NCBI RefSeq assembly: GCF_003751445.1
Contig: NZ_RJUU01000001.1
Span: forward strand, 1,927,001 to 1,991,000
Direction: 5' to 3'
From: Streptomyces sp. 840.1
GTDB taxonomy: Bacteria; Actinomycetota; Actinomycetes; Streptomycetales; Streptomycetaceae
DNA length: 64,000 bases
This document shows positions 52,268 through 62,407 of the stretch, in pieces. The notes under the pieces were generated by a model. That model saw nothing but the letters and a program-made list of their open reading frames with translations, was not told where the DNA came from and did no database searches. A program made the translations under genes and the position numbers. Each line of letters starts with the position of its first letter. The stretch's first letter is position 1.

Positions 52268-53061
52268 AAGGGAAGCAGTGCGGCGAGGTCGGCTCGCTCG
52301 CCGCTGGCGCTGACCTTCGCCGCGTCGAGTGCCTGCGCCCACTCCGCCCGCCCGGTGGCCAGCCGGAACCAGGTGACCGGGTCGGTCTCGACGACGTTGG
52401 GCGGCGTGCCCCGGGTGTGCTTCGGGCCCTGGACGCACTGGACGACGGCGAACGGCGGGACCCGCACCTCGACCGAACCGCCCGGCGCCTTCTCCGCCAG
52501 CGCGTCGGCGAGCAACCGGGTACAGGCGGCGAGGGCCTGGCGGTCGTACGGGATGTCGAGCCCGGCCGCCTCGTTGAGGTCGTACGTGTGGACGACCAGC
52601 TCCACGGCCCGGGTGACCAGGAAGTCGCCGAGCCGCATGACACCGACCCGGGTGGGCAGCAGGCGGTCCTGGGAGGCGCCGGCCACGACCGCCTCGAAGC
52701 GGTCGGCCACCTCCCCGTACAGCGCGCCCAGATCCTGGTGACCTGCGGCGGCCGACTCCGCCACGTCCTCCGCGATGCGTCCGGCCCGCCCGGCGGTGGA
52801 GAACGGCCACTCCAGCAGCGTGACCTCGGGCTTGGCGAGGGCCGGCTCGGGGAGCTCCAGGTTCTGACTGACGTGCGAGAGCGCCATGGTCAGGTGGACG
52901 GCCAGCTCTCGCACCGTCCAGGTACCGAGACCGCTCGGCCCTTCGAGCTGCCGGTCCGTCAGGGCAGCGACGGCTGCTCGGACATGGGCGAACTGCGCCA
53001 GGACCGCGGTGCGGGTCCTGACCGGGTCATAGCGGCGGACGCGCTTCTGGGACGGCGGCAT
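52258..53061 (-). CDS. Maleylpyruvate-isomerase/DinB-like protein with sterol-carrier-type C-terminus
   Basis: The 267-residue protein has an N-terminal mycothiol-dependent isomerase-like four-helix domain ([20 protein letters not shown] near residue 48; [17 protein letters not shown] near 155, contributing His ligands). A C-terminal SCP2-like half follows ([20 protein letters not shown]). Such proteins are metal- and often mycothiol-dependent; the substrate is unknown. Start ATG 53061. The stop codon sits inside a 16-bp tandem repeat. It follows a TetR gene in the same direction by 34 bases. Confidence 0.87.
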   Translation of the reverse strand: MPPSQKRVRRYDPVRTRTAVLAQFAHVRAAVAALTDRQLEGPSGLGTWTVRELAVHLTMALSHVSQNLELPEPALAKPEVTLLEWPFSTAGRAGRIAEDVAESAAAGHQDLGALYGEVADRFEAVVAGASQDRLLPTRVGVMRLGDFLVTRAVELVVHTYDLNEAAGLDIPYDRQALAACTRLLADALAEKAPGGSVEVRVPPFAVVQCVQGPKHTRGTPPNVVETDPVTWFRLATGRAEWAQALDAAKVSASGERADLAALLPLMS

Positions 53062-53095
53062 GACCAGGAGCCTACGGCTTCGCCCCCGGAGCCTT

Positions 53096-53746
53096 TCAGT
53101 CGTCGCCCCGAGCCCGGGTCGCGTAGTCGCCCAGCCCCTTCTCGAGCAGGTCGAATCCGCGCCCGGCGATCGCCACGGCGTCCGCCGCGATCTCCTCGGC
53201 CGACTCCCCCGCCAACAGCCGGCGGTGGTTCTCGGTGATCAGCGCGTTGCGAGTGCCGATGAGCTGGGAGGCCACGATGCGCGCAATGGCCGACTCCTCA
53301 CCCTCTTCGACCAGGACATCGGTCAGCTGATCGAAGGTGAGCACGAAGAAGGCATGGGCCCGGGTGAGCAGGGCGGGCGTCTGCTGGATGAGCTGAAGAA
53401 TCCCGAGCGCCAGCGGCGAATCGCTCATACCCACCGAGGCGTCCCGGTCCTCGACGGCGGTCAGGAAGTGGCGGCGCACGGCGGCCACGGCGGACTCACC
53501 GGGCTGCCGGTCGCGCACCACCTGAGCGACGTCACCGATGTGTTCCTCCATCGGTGCGAAGACCAGGTCCTCTTTGCTGTCGAAGTAGTTGAAGACCGTC
53601 ATCTTCGACACATCGGCCGCTTCAGCGATCTCCGCGACCGAGACCTGGTCGAAGCCACGCTCGGTGAAGAGCGTCATGGCCTCACTCAGCAGACGCCGTC
53701 GCGTCTGGATCTTCTTGCGCTCGCGCAGGCTCAGCCCCTCAGTCAT
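53096..53746 (-). CDS. TetR-family regulator beside a lost MFS transporter
   Basis: The 216-residue regulator has a clear TetR HTH at ~12-60 ([20 protein letters not shown], then [19 protein letters not shown]) and an all-helical C-terminal domain. TetR genes in this position usually repress a divergent drug exporter. Here only the 3' stump of an MFS gene remains on the other side, so the regulator may be orphaned or may act on itself. A direct repeat lies just upstream of its start. Confidence 0.92.
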   Translation of the reverse strand: MTEGLSLRERKKIQTRRRLLSEAMTLFTERGFDQVSVAEIAEAADVSKMTVFNYFDSKEDLVFAPMEEHIGDVAQVVRDRQPGESAVAAVRRHFLTAVEDRDASVGMSDSPLALGILQLIQQTPALLTRAHAFFVLTFDQLTDVLVEEGEESAIARIVASQLIGTRNALITENHRRLLAGESAEEIAADAVAIAGRGFDLLEKGLGDYATRARGDD

Positions 53747-53758
53747 GACATCACTGTA

Positions 53759-53787
53759 CCAGGATGAAATTTAAGCCTGGATGAAAA
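53759..53787. promoter_or_regulatory. Direct repeat, candidate TetR operator
   Basis: CCAGGATGAAAT (53759-53770) and CCTGGATGAAAA (53776-53787) repeat with a 17-base period, 13 bases upstream of the TetR start, in an AT-rich divergent promoter region that also contains TATACT (53798-53803). Confidence 0.5.
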
Positions 53788-53879
53788 TTTGACTCAGTAT
53801 ACTTAGATCGGGAGAGTGGGTCGGCACCGTACTGAGCCGGGTGTACGCAGCCCGCGGACCGGGCGGGCCCTCCGGCTAG

Positions 53880-54032
53880 ATCGGTCAGCTGACGGGAGCC
53901 GCCCACCAGCAGGCGCTGCACGCCTTCACCTCGTCGGTCAACGTGGTGTTCTGCTGCGCCACCGCCGTGATGACCGTCGCCGTTTTCCTGGCCACCCGGC
54001 TGCCCGGGGCCGTCCGGACTCAGGTGGCCTGA
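53880..54032 (+). pseudogene. C-terminal remnant of an MFS transporter
   Basis: An open stretch from just after a TAG to TGA 54030 encodes ~50 residues: a short loop (QLTGAAHQQALHAFTSSVN), one hydrophobic helix (VVFCCATAVMTVAVFLATRL) and a short tail. This matches the last helix of EmrB/QacA-type 14-TM exporters. Start, promoter-proximal coding and 13 helices are missing. Position divergent to TetR fits a deleted regulator-exporter pair. Its 3' end overlaps the stop of the convergent M23 gene. Confidence 0.7.
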
Positions 54033-54985
54033 GCACCTCTCGGCTCCTCGGCCGGACTTCCGTGAACTGCTGCCCCGACCGTGAATATCTCGCCGTTGCC
54101 CGGCACTCCCGCCCCCCGCCAGGTAAATGGAATTCCCACCGCCACATCCAGGTCCGGATCGTCCATCAGCTGGAAATGCACATGCGGTTCGGTGGAATTC
54201 CCGGAGTTTCCGCACTCGGCGAGCTGCTGCCCGGCCCGGACCCTCTCCCCCGCCCGTACCCGGAGCGACCCGTGTCGCAGATGGGCGTACATGGCATAGG
54301 TGCCGTCGCCCAGGTCAAGCACGATGTGGTTTCCGACGACGGCGCCGGCACCGCGCATGTCCCGCACGGACGCCTCGATCAGCATCAAGTAGACGAGCGC
54401 CGGGAAGGAGTTGCGGCTGAGGTGGTCGCGGCTGTCGTGCGAGGCGTGCACGACCGTGCCGTCGGCCACCGCGAGGAGCGGCGCCCCGAAGGCCGGGAAG
54501 TGGTGGTTCCGCCGGGCTATCGGCCACACGGCGCGGAACTTCGGGCGGGAGGGCGGAGCCGGCTCGCCCTCGGGCACCGCAGGGGACTCGGGCGCCGCAA
54601 GGGACTCAGGCATCGCAAGGGACTCGGGTGCCGCGACAGGCTCGGGCCCCGTCGCGGGCCCCGTCCCGGGCTCCGCCACGATGTCGATCGCGTACGTCTG
54701 CCCGTAGGCGTGCACCCCGTGGCTGGGCACCTTGTCCGCAGGGCTGTTCAGGGCCTTCCAGCGCCCCGTCACCGGCGGCCCGACCTCCACCGCGGACGGC
54801 GGGTCCGCCATCGCGGCCCGGCCCCTGCGCCCCGTCGTCAGGCCGAGGGCGACCGCGGCGGCGGCAGGCACCCAGGTCAGCCAGTACGGGAACGGCGGCC
54901 GGGGAAAGAGGCTGATGACCACCATCACGAAGAAGGCGATCCAGCAGACCCGGTACAACACCATGACAGCTTTACGGACGGACAT
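54020..54985 (-). CDS. Membrane-anchored M23/LytM-family peptidase
   Basis: The 321-residue protein has two N-terminal hydrophobic helices (RVCWIAFFVMVVISLF at ~12-28 and WVPAAAAVALGLT at ~37-50). An Ala/Glu/Ser/Pro repeat linker follows (ESLAMPESLAAPESPAVPEG), then a LytM-like domain. The HVHFQLMDD motif and an upstream His/Asp (HGVHAYGQTYAIDI) are present. GTNSGxS-like CGNSGNSTEPHVHF and THLR-type AHLRHGSLRVRAGE segments support a peptidase or peptidase-like fold. It lies downstream of the ArsR gene at 55793, separated by an 18-bp tandem repeat, and probably shares its transcript. Confidence 0.85.
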   Translation of the reverse strand: MSVRKAVMVLYRVCWIAFFVMVVISLFPRPPFPYWLTWVPAAAAVALGLTTGRRGRAAMADPPSAVEVGPPVTGRWKALNSPADKVPSHGVHAYGQTYAIDIVAEPGTGPATGPEPVAAPESLAMPESLAAPESPAVPEGEPAPPSRPKFRAVWPIARRNHHFPAFGAPLLAVADGTVVHASHDSRDHLSRNSFPALVYLMLIEASVRDMRGAGAVVGNHIVLDLGDGTYAMYAHLRHGSLRVRAGERVRAGQQLAECGNSGNSTEPHVHFQLMDDPDLDVAVGIPFTWRGAGVPGNGEIFTVGAAVHGSPAEEPRGAQAT

Positions 54986-55060
54986 GACTTCCCCCTGGAT
55001 TGCCTGTTTCGTCGTACGCGTTCATCGAATTGCTCTTGGCACGCGTTGCTCGAATTACTC

Positions 55061-55165
55061 GTCGCCCTCGGTCGCGTCGTCGCCCTTGGTCGCGTCGTCG
55101 CCCTCGGTCGCGTCGTCGCCCTCGGTCGCGTCGTCGCCCTTGGCCGTCGTCGCCCTTGGCGCTCG
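55061..55165 (-). repeat. 18-bp tandem repeat, about five copies
   Basis: Units of 18 bases starting GTCGCCCT(C/T)GG begin at 55061, 55079, 55097 and 55115, with a decayed fifth from 55133. The array fills the spacer between the ArsR stop (55182) and the M23 gene. It is another repeat placed just past a gene's 3' end. Confidence 0.85.
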
Positions 55166-55181
55166 TCCTCGTGCGCGTCCC

Positions 55182-55793
55182 TCAGGGCCTGGCCGCCGTG
55201 AGGACCACCAGCAGCGGCACCACCCGTACGCCCGGGACCTCGTACCGTCCCCGGCCCGTCGTGTGCAGCCAGCCCGCGCCGGTCAGCTGACGCAGATGGT
55301 GGTAGATCTGCCCCGTCGTACCGGTCTCGTCGAGCGCGGCGAGCTCTGCGGCCGTGCGCCGACCACCGAGGATCTCCCGCAGCAACCGCAGCCGCACCGG
55401 ATGCCCGAGCGCGGCGAACGACTCGGCGGCATCCGACCAGTCGGCACCCGAACCCCCGCCACCAGGCCTACCGGGCCCACCAAGACCGCCAGGTTCACCG
55501 GAATCACCCGGACCAGCCGGGCCACCCGCCTCGTCCGCCTTTCCGTCGGAGCCGGCTCCCAGCAGCTGCTCCGTGAGCGCGCCGTACTGCCACTCATACC
55601 GCTCGCCCGTCGGCAGCCGGACCGCACCGGTGTACATCACCCCGCCGTCGGCCGCACCGGCCTCGGAAAGCTGCTGCTTGAGCCCTTCAAGGGCCCAGAA
55701 GTCGGCCCCTGTCGGACGCGGCACATCTCTGTGGTCACCCATGAGCGCCTCAAGCCGACGCTCCAGTTCCGAGACCCGCTCCTCCAGCTCCAT
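55182..55793 (-). CDS. ArsR-type HTH regulator with N-terminal coiled coil
   Basis: The 203-residue protein starts with a short coiled coil (ELEERVSELERRLEALMGD) and a small domain (~30-80). A Gly/Pro/Ala-rich linker follows, then a C-terminal winged HTH (~120-190: FAALGHPVRLRLLREILGGR, then TTGQIYHHLRQLTGAGWL). No metal-binding cysteines are seen, so the signal is not a classical ArsR metal. A near-perfect palindrome lies eight bases before the start, pointing to autoregulation. The M23 gene downstream is the likely partner. Confidence 0.88.
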   Translation of the reverse strand: MELEERVSELERRLEALMGDHRDVPRPTGADFWALEGLKQQLSEAGAADGGVMYTGAVRLPTGERYEWQYGALTEQLLGAGSDGKADEAGGPAGPGDSGEPGGLGGPGRPGGGGSGADWSDAAESFAALGHPVRLRLLREILGGRRTAAELAALDETGTTGQIYHHLRQLTGAGWLHTTGRGRYEVPGVRVVPLLVVLTAARP

Positions 55794-55801
55794 TCCTCAA
55801 A

Positions 55802-55819
55802 ATTACGTAACTACGTAAT
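55802..55819 (-). promoter_or_regulatory. Palindromic operator of the ArsR gene
   Basis: ATTACGTA-AC-TACGTAAT (55802-55819) is a perfect 8+8 inverted repeat in otherwise GC-rich DNA, eight bases upstream of the ArsR start codon. Binding here would block transcription or initiation. Confidence 0.8.
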
Positions 55820-55887
55820 CCCCGTCAAGCACGCACGGCAAACTCGCGGCACGGAGCGCAGAGCGCAGAACGCACAGCACGCGCACA

Positions 55888-55940
55888 ACGCACGCAGAAG
55901 CCCCCGACCGGTCGGACCGGTCGGGGGCTTCTGCGTGCGT
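55888..55940 (-). terminator. Perfect 25-bp hairpin after purL
   Basis: Bases 55888-55912 pair perfectly with 55916-55940 around a CGG loop. It lies 51 bases past the purL stop and 68 bases before the ArsR operator, and is the strongest hairpin in the window. It is followed (toward purL) by a 14-base direct repeat of GTTCCGTGCTCTGA type. Confidence 0.85.
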
Positions 55941-55990
55941 TCCGTGCTCTGAGTTCCGTGCTCTGAGTTCCGCGCTCCGCGCTCGCGAAC

Positions 55991-58236
<2,246 letters not shown>

Positions 58237-58240
<4 letters not shown>

Positions 58241-58917
58241 GCGTTGACCAGCTTCTTGATGATCGAGGTGAAGAAACCGAGACCGTCGGTGCCACCGGTG
58301 CCGATCAGCGGCTCGACGGCGTGCTCCGGGTGCGGCATCAGGCCGACGACGTTGCCCGCGGCGTTGGTGATGCCGGCGATGTCACGCAGCGAGCCGTTGG
58401 GGTTGACGTCCACGTAGCGGAACGCGACACGGCCCTCGGCCTCCAGCTCGTCGAGCGTGTGCTCGTCGGCGGTGTAGCGGCCGTCCATGTTCTTGAGCGG
58501 TACGGAGATCTCCTGGCCCTCGGAATAGTCCGAGGTCCATGCGGTACCGGCGTTCTCGACGCGCAGCTTCTGGTCGCGGCAGATGAAGTGCAGGTGGTTG
58601 TTGCGCAGCATCGCGCCGGGCAGCAGATGCGCCTCGGTCAGGATCTGGAAGCCGTTGCAGATGCCGAGAACCGGCATGCCCGCCTTCGCCTGCTCGATCA
58701 CCGTCTCCATGACCGGCGAGAACCGGGAGATGGCTCCGGCCCGCAGATAGTCGCCGTAGGAGAAACCGCCCGCCAGGATGACCGCGTCGACCTGGTGCAG
58801 GTCCTTGTCGCGGTGCCACAGCGATACGGGCTCGGCGCCGGCGACCCGTACGGCCCGAAGGCTGTCCTGGTCGTCGAGGGTGCCCGGAAAAGTGACGACT
58901 CCGATACGAGCAGTCAC
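58237..58917 (-). CDS. purQ: FGAM synthase glutaminase subunit PurQ
   Basis: The 226-residue class-I glutamine amidotransferase has its nucleophile in [20 protein letters not shown] near residue 87 and the His/Glu pair in [13 protein letters not shown] near 196. It supplies ammonia to PurL. GTG 58917 overlaps the purS stop by four bases, and its own stop overlaps purL; the three genes are translationally coupled. Confidence 0.97.
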
Positions 58918-59174
58918 TTCGACTCCTCGGCCTTCTCCACCTTCACGGTGAAGTCCTCGATCACGGTGTTGGCGAGGAACGTCTCGGCCATCTCGTGAAT
59001 ACGGGTGAGGGCGGCCTCGTCGACCGGTCCCTCGACCTCCAGCTCGAAACGCTTTCCCTGACGTACGTCCGCGATTCCCTCGAAGCCGAGACGGGGCAGC
59101 GCACGCTGCACAGCCTGTCCCTGCGGGTCGAGGATCTCGGGCTTGAGCATGACGTCGACTACGACGCGTGCCAC
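58914..59174 (-). CDS. purS: FGAM synthase bridging subunit PurS
   Basis: The 86-residue protein is the small dimeric linker of the PurL-PurQ-PurS complex ([20 protein letters not shown] at the start, then [20 protein letters not shown]). GTG 59174 is preferred over GTG 59180 because GGGAG lies five bases upstream of it and would overlap the other. It is first in the purS-purQ-purL operon. Confidence 0.95.
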   Translation of the reverse strand: MARVVVDVMLKPEILDPQGQAVQRALPRLGFEGIADVRQGKRFELEVEGPVDEAALTRIHEMAETFLANTVIEDFTVKVEKAEESK

Positions 59175-59606
59175 TGGCACTCCCGGTGTGGTGGTGTGGT
59201 GCGGCTGTTTCTCCGGGGGGTTCCCCAGGACCCCCGCGGGTCCACTCAGCGTACCTGTCCAGAAATTCTACGCGGGTAGATATCGGACGGCAGAGATCAC
59301 ATCGGGATTTCGACCGCGCCGGCGAAGGCGGCGGGGACACAACTGCGGATCTACTGCGGATGCCACATGGGATGCAAAAATCCCTGCGCAAAAATCCCCA
59401 CCAGCCGCACAGATAGCGGGCTGACACGCGCAGGTAATTGGGTGGGCTTCACAATGCGGTGCCCATCGCTGTACAAATGATTACCGGGGAAAGCGGCATT
59501 GCCCCGGAACGGCCGACAACAGTCGGCCCTCATCCGCGCTCACAGCCGGAAGGCCGGCATCCGCGCATGTCAGGCGCGCCGATGCCGCAGGAAAGGACCG
59601 ATATCC
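59175..59606. other. Divergent region between purS and the lsr2 paralogue
   Basis: No gene is seen in 430 bases. The part from ~59340 to 59490 is AT-richer and has GCAAAAATCCC twice (59371-59381 and 59388-59398). A possible promoter for the lsr2-like gene is TTCACA (59448-59453) and TACAAA (59472-59477) with 18-base spacing. The purS promoter must be on the other strand; I cannot fix it. Confidence 0.45.
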
Positions 59607-59942
59607 GTGGCTCAGCGCGTAGTGGTCACACTCTCCGACGACATCGACGGGGGAGCGGCAGCGGAAACGGTCACCTTCGCGCTGGACGGGAAGTCGTACG
59701 AGATCGACCTCAATCCGTCCAATGCAAAGAAACTGCGCAAGGCCCTGGCTCCGTACATGGCGGCCGGCCGTAAGCAGACAAATGCCGGCAAGCACGGCAA
59801 GGTTCCCGTCTCGTACCGGCACACCTCGCTCGCACCCGACCCGGCGGCCGTACGCGCCTGGGCCCGGTCGCACCGGATGGAGGTGCCGGCCCGCGGCCGG
59901 ATTCCCAAGAAGGTCTACGAGGCGTTCCAGGAAGCCAGTTGA
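59607..59942 (+). CDS. Lsr2-family nucleoid-associated protein
   Basis: The 111-residue xenogeneic-silencer-type protein has the N-terminal dimerisation sheet (QRVVVTLSDDIDGGAAAETV) and the C-terminal AT-hook-like DNA-binding helices (VRAWARSHRMEVPARGRIPK, with the RGR motif). Lsr2 proteins bind AT-rich minor groove and silence acquired genes. Genomic place next to purS matches the second streptomycete paralogue (LsrL, SCO4076 by recall) rather than the main Lsr2. GTG 59607 has GGAAAGGA upstream. Confidence 0.93.
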   Translation: MAQRVVVTLSDDIDGGAAAETVTFALDGKSYEIDLNPSNAKKLRKALAPYMAAGRKQTNAGKHGKVPVSYRHTSLAPDPAAVRAWARSHRMEVPARGRIPKKVYEAFQEAS

Positions 59943-60027
59943 GCGGAAGCTCCGGGCGGCCGGTGCCGGACGGGGGCCTCACACCGTCCGGCACCGGCCT
60001 CTTCGACGACACCTCGCGGGAGCCGAC

Positions 60028-60058
60028 TTGCGCGACACCCCCGCAGGTCGGCTAGAGT
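60028..60058 (+). promoter_or_regulatory. Putative tRNA-Gly promoter
   Basis: TTGCGC (60028-60033) and TAGAGT (60053-60058) are 19 bases apart, ~50 bases before tRNA-Gly(TCC). A second TAGAGT precedes the next tRNA-Gly near 60217. Confidence 0.5.
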
Positions 60059-60107
60059 CTGGAGCACGCCGAAGGGCAAGGCCGAAAAGCCGGACCTCAA
60101 GCAGCGT

Positions 60108-60179
60108 GCGGGTGTAGTTCAGTAGTAGAACATCCCCCTTCCAGGGGGAAGGCGCAGTGTGCAATTCCTGTCACCCGCT
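60108..60179 (+). tRNA. tRNA-Gly (TCC)
   Basis: Complete 72-nt cloverleaf with acceptor GCGGGTG/CACCCGC, anticodon loop CTTCCAG (TCC), and discriminator T. CCA is not encoded. The T-loop contains GTGCAATTCC, a known variant of the usual TTC pattern. Confidence 0.9.
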
Positions 60180-60260
60180 CTGCATCACTCTTCCTCAACC
60201 ACTCCGGTGGATCGGGTAGAGTAGTGCTCGCTCCACCGGTGAAAGCCGAGTGGTTGCAAT

Positions 60261-60333
60261 GCGGACGTAGCTCAGTTGGTAGAGCGCAACCTTGCCAAGG
60301 TTGAGGTCGCCAGTTCGAACCTGGTCGTCCGCT
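60261..60333 (+). tRNA. tRNA-Gly (GCC)
   Basis: Complete 73-nt cloverleaf with acceptor GCGGACG/CGTCCGC, anticodon loop CTTGCCA (GCC) and canonical T-loop AGTTCGAACCT. CCA is not encoded. Confidence 0.94.
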
Positions 60334-60341
60334 CGTCAAGC

Positions 60342-60375
60342 AAGAAGCCCCCGGCCTTTCGGCCGGGGGCTTCTT
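60342..60375 (+). terminator. Perfect 15-bp hairpin after tRNA-Gly
   Basis: AAGAAGCCCCCGGCC (60342-60356) pairs perfectly with 60361-60375 around a TTTC loop. Confidence 0.88.
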
Positions 60376-60427
60376 CGTGTGCCGTGAGACTCCCTCGTAT
60401 TCGATCTCGGTCATATCCGCCTCCCCG

Positions 60428-60533
60428 CACGGCGTTCGCTCCCCTCACGGCGTTCGCTCCCCTCATGACGTCCGGTACCTCACGGCGTTCGCTCCCCCAT
60501 GACGTCCGGTACCCCATGACGTTTGTCATGTAC
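60428..60533 (+). promoter_or_regulatory. Modular two-type repeat array upstream of the ABC operon
   Basis: Six units of 17-19 bases lie in tandem in the order A A B A B B'. Type A contains ACGGCGTTCGCTCCCC (60428, 60446, 60481). Type B contains ATGACGTCCGGTACC (60464, 60498). B' (60515) carries the palindrome ATGACGTTTGTCAT. The array ends 53 bases before the ATP-binding-protein start. It is a probable binding platform for the response regulator encoded downstream. Confidence 0.65.
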
Positions 60534-60586
60534 TGCGATGACAGCTCGCACTGCTCCCGGCACCGTCCGGGAGGAAGTCTTGACTC

Positions 60587-61579
60587 ATGACCTTCGACGA
60601 AAATCCCCATGAGTGCGTGATCGAGGCGGCCGATGTCCGACGCAGTTATGCGGGCGGCTTCGAGGCCGTGGCCGGCGTCTCCTTCTCCGTGGCACGCGGC
60701 GAGCTGTTCGCCCTGCTCGGCACGAACGGCGCCGGCAAGACCTCCACCGTCGAACTGCTGGAAGGCCTGGCCCGTCCCGACAGCGGCACGGTGCGCGTGC
60801 TCGGCCACGACCCCTTCGCGGAACGCGCCGCCGTCCGCCCGAGGATCGGAGTGATGCTCCAGGAGGGCGGCTTCCCCTCCGACCTGACGACCACCGAGAC
60901 CGTACGGATGTGGGCCGGCTGCACCAGCGGGGCCCGGCCCACCGGCGAGGCCCTGGACCTGGTGGGGCTCGGCCACCGGGCGCGCGTCCGCGTCAAGCAG
61001 CTCTCCGGCGGTGAGCGGCGACGGCTGGACCTCGCGCTCGCCCTGCTCGGCCGGCCCGAGGTGCTCTTCCTCGACGAACCGACCACCGGGCTCGACGCCG
61101 AGGGCCGGCGCGACACCTGGACGCTGGTGCGCCGCCTCCAGGAGGGCGGCATCACCGTGCTGCTCACCACGCACTACCTGGAGGAGGCCGAGGCGCTCGC
61201 CGACCGGCTGGCGATCATGCACCGGGGACGGGTCGTGACCTCGGGCACCACCGCGGAGGTGACGGCCGAGCGCCCGTCCCGGATCCGGTTCGAGCTCCCC
61301 GCCGGAACGGCGCCCGGACAGTTGCCGCTGAACCTGCGCGCGGCGGCCGACGGACCCCGGATCGAGATCCGTACCCACCGCCTCCAGGACTCGCTTGCGG
61401 AACTGCTGCGCTGGGCAACGGAGTCCGGCATCCAGCTGATCGGGCTCGACGCCCGGTCCGCCTCGCTCGAGGAGGCCTTCCTCGACATCGCGAGGTCGGC
61501 GGCGGAGAACGAGCCCACGACCCGCTACGGAACCAGGAACGCAACCGAGTCCGAGACCGAAGAGGTGGCTGCGGCATGA
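60587..61579 (+). CDS. ABC transporter ATP-binding protein
   Basis: The 330-residue ATPase has Walker A GTNGAGKTSTVE near residue 47, signature LSGGERRRLDLAL near 143, Walker B VLFLDEPTTGLD near 158, and the H-loop in TTHYLEEAEALADR. A C-terminal DUF4162-like region follows. It matches the drug/lipid exporter (DrrA-like) class. GGGAGGAAG supports ATG 60587. The stop overlaps the permease start (ATGA), and the whole operon is tightly coupled. Confidence 0.95.
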   Translation: MTFDENPHECVIEAADVRRSYAGGFEAVAGVSFSVARGELFALLGTNGAGKTSTVELLEGLARPDSGTVRVLGHDPFAERAAVRPRIGVMLQEGGFPSDLTTTETVRMWAGCTSGARPTGEALDLVGLGHRARVRVKQLSGGERRRLDLALALLGRPEVLFLDEPTTGLDAEGRRDTWTLVRRLQEGGITVLLTTHYLEEAEALADRLAIMHRGRVVTSGTTAEVTAERPSRIRFELPAGTAPGQLPLNLRAAADGPRIEIRTHRLQDSLAELLRWATESGIQLIGLDARSASLEEAFLDIARSAAENEPTTRYGTRNATESETEEVAAA

Positions 61580-62394
61580 CGACCGCGACAACGCGTGCGA
61601 ACACCACGACGACCGGATCCCCGACCGCCACCACCACGGCCCGGGGGCGGCTGACAGCCCTCGGCCGGGCCGAACTGACGCTGCTCCTGCGCAACCGGAC
61701 GGCCGTCTTCGTCGCCCTGTTGATGCCCGCCGCCATGGTCATGGCCATGAAATCGACGTTCGAACAGATCGATCTCGGCGGGACCGGACTGACCGTTGCC
61801 GGAGCGGCGCTCACCGGCGGCATCGGAACGGTCCTCATCCAGGCCGTCTACATGAACATGGTCGCCGCCTATGTGGCGCGGCGCGAGGAACTGGTGCTGA
61901 AGCGGCTGCGCACCGGCGAGGTCACCGACGGGGAGATCCTGACCGGAACCGCGCTGCCCGCGGGCGCACTGGCCCTGACACAGACCGCGTTGATCATCGT
62001 GGCCGGTACCGTCTTCCTCGGACTCGGCGCACCCGAACGCCCCGAGCTGCTCCTGCTGGGGCTGGTGATGGGCCTGGTGCTGCTGACGGCACTGGCGGCG
62101 GCCACCGCGGTGATCACCCGTACCGTCCAGACCGCCCAGCTGACGACCCTCCCGCTGTTCTTCGCCTCCATGGCGGGCTCCGGGCTCTTCGTGCCCCTGG
62201 AGGTGCTTCCGGACCGGCTCGCGTCGGTGTGCGAGCTCCTGCCGCTGACCGGCGTGATGACGCTCGTACGGGCCGGCTGGCTGGGCACCACCGAGGGCAC
62301 GGACCTGCTGGGCGCCGCGCTGACCGGGTTGGTCTGGACCGTGGTCGCGGTGTTTGCTGTCAGGCGATGGTTCCGCTGGGATCCGCGACGCTGA
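61576..62394 (+). CDS. ABC-2 type transporter permease
   Basis: The 272-residue membrane protein has a Thr-rich N-terminus and about six helices (FVALLMPAAMVMAMK, then ALALTQTALIIVAGTVFLGL and LLLGLVMGLVLLTALAAATA). The topology fits ABC-2 exporters. It pairs with the ATPase upstream through a four-base overlap and is followed 13 bases later by the histidine kinase. The substrate is unknown; systems paired with DesK-like kinases often respond to membrane or antibiotic stress. Confidence 0.92.
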   Translation: MTTATTRANTTTTGSPTATTTARGRLTALGRAELTLLLRNRTAVFVALLMPAAMVMAMKSTFEQIDLGGTGLTVAGAALTGGIGTVLIQAVYMNMVAAYVARREELVLKRLRTGEVTDGEILTGTALPAGALALTQTALIIVAGTVFLGLGAPERPELLLLGLVMGLVLLTALAAATAVITRTVQTAQLTTLPLFFASMAGSGLFVPLEVLPDRLASVCELLPLTGVMTLVRAGWLGTTEGTDLLGAALTGLVWTVVAVFAVRRWFRWDPRR

Positions 62395-62407
62395 GGGGTG
62401 TGGTGGC

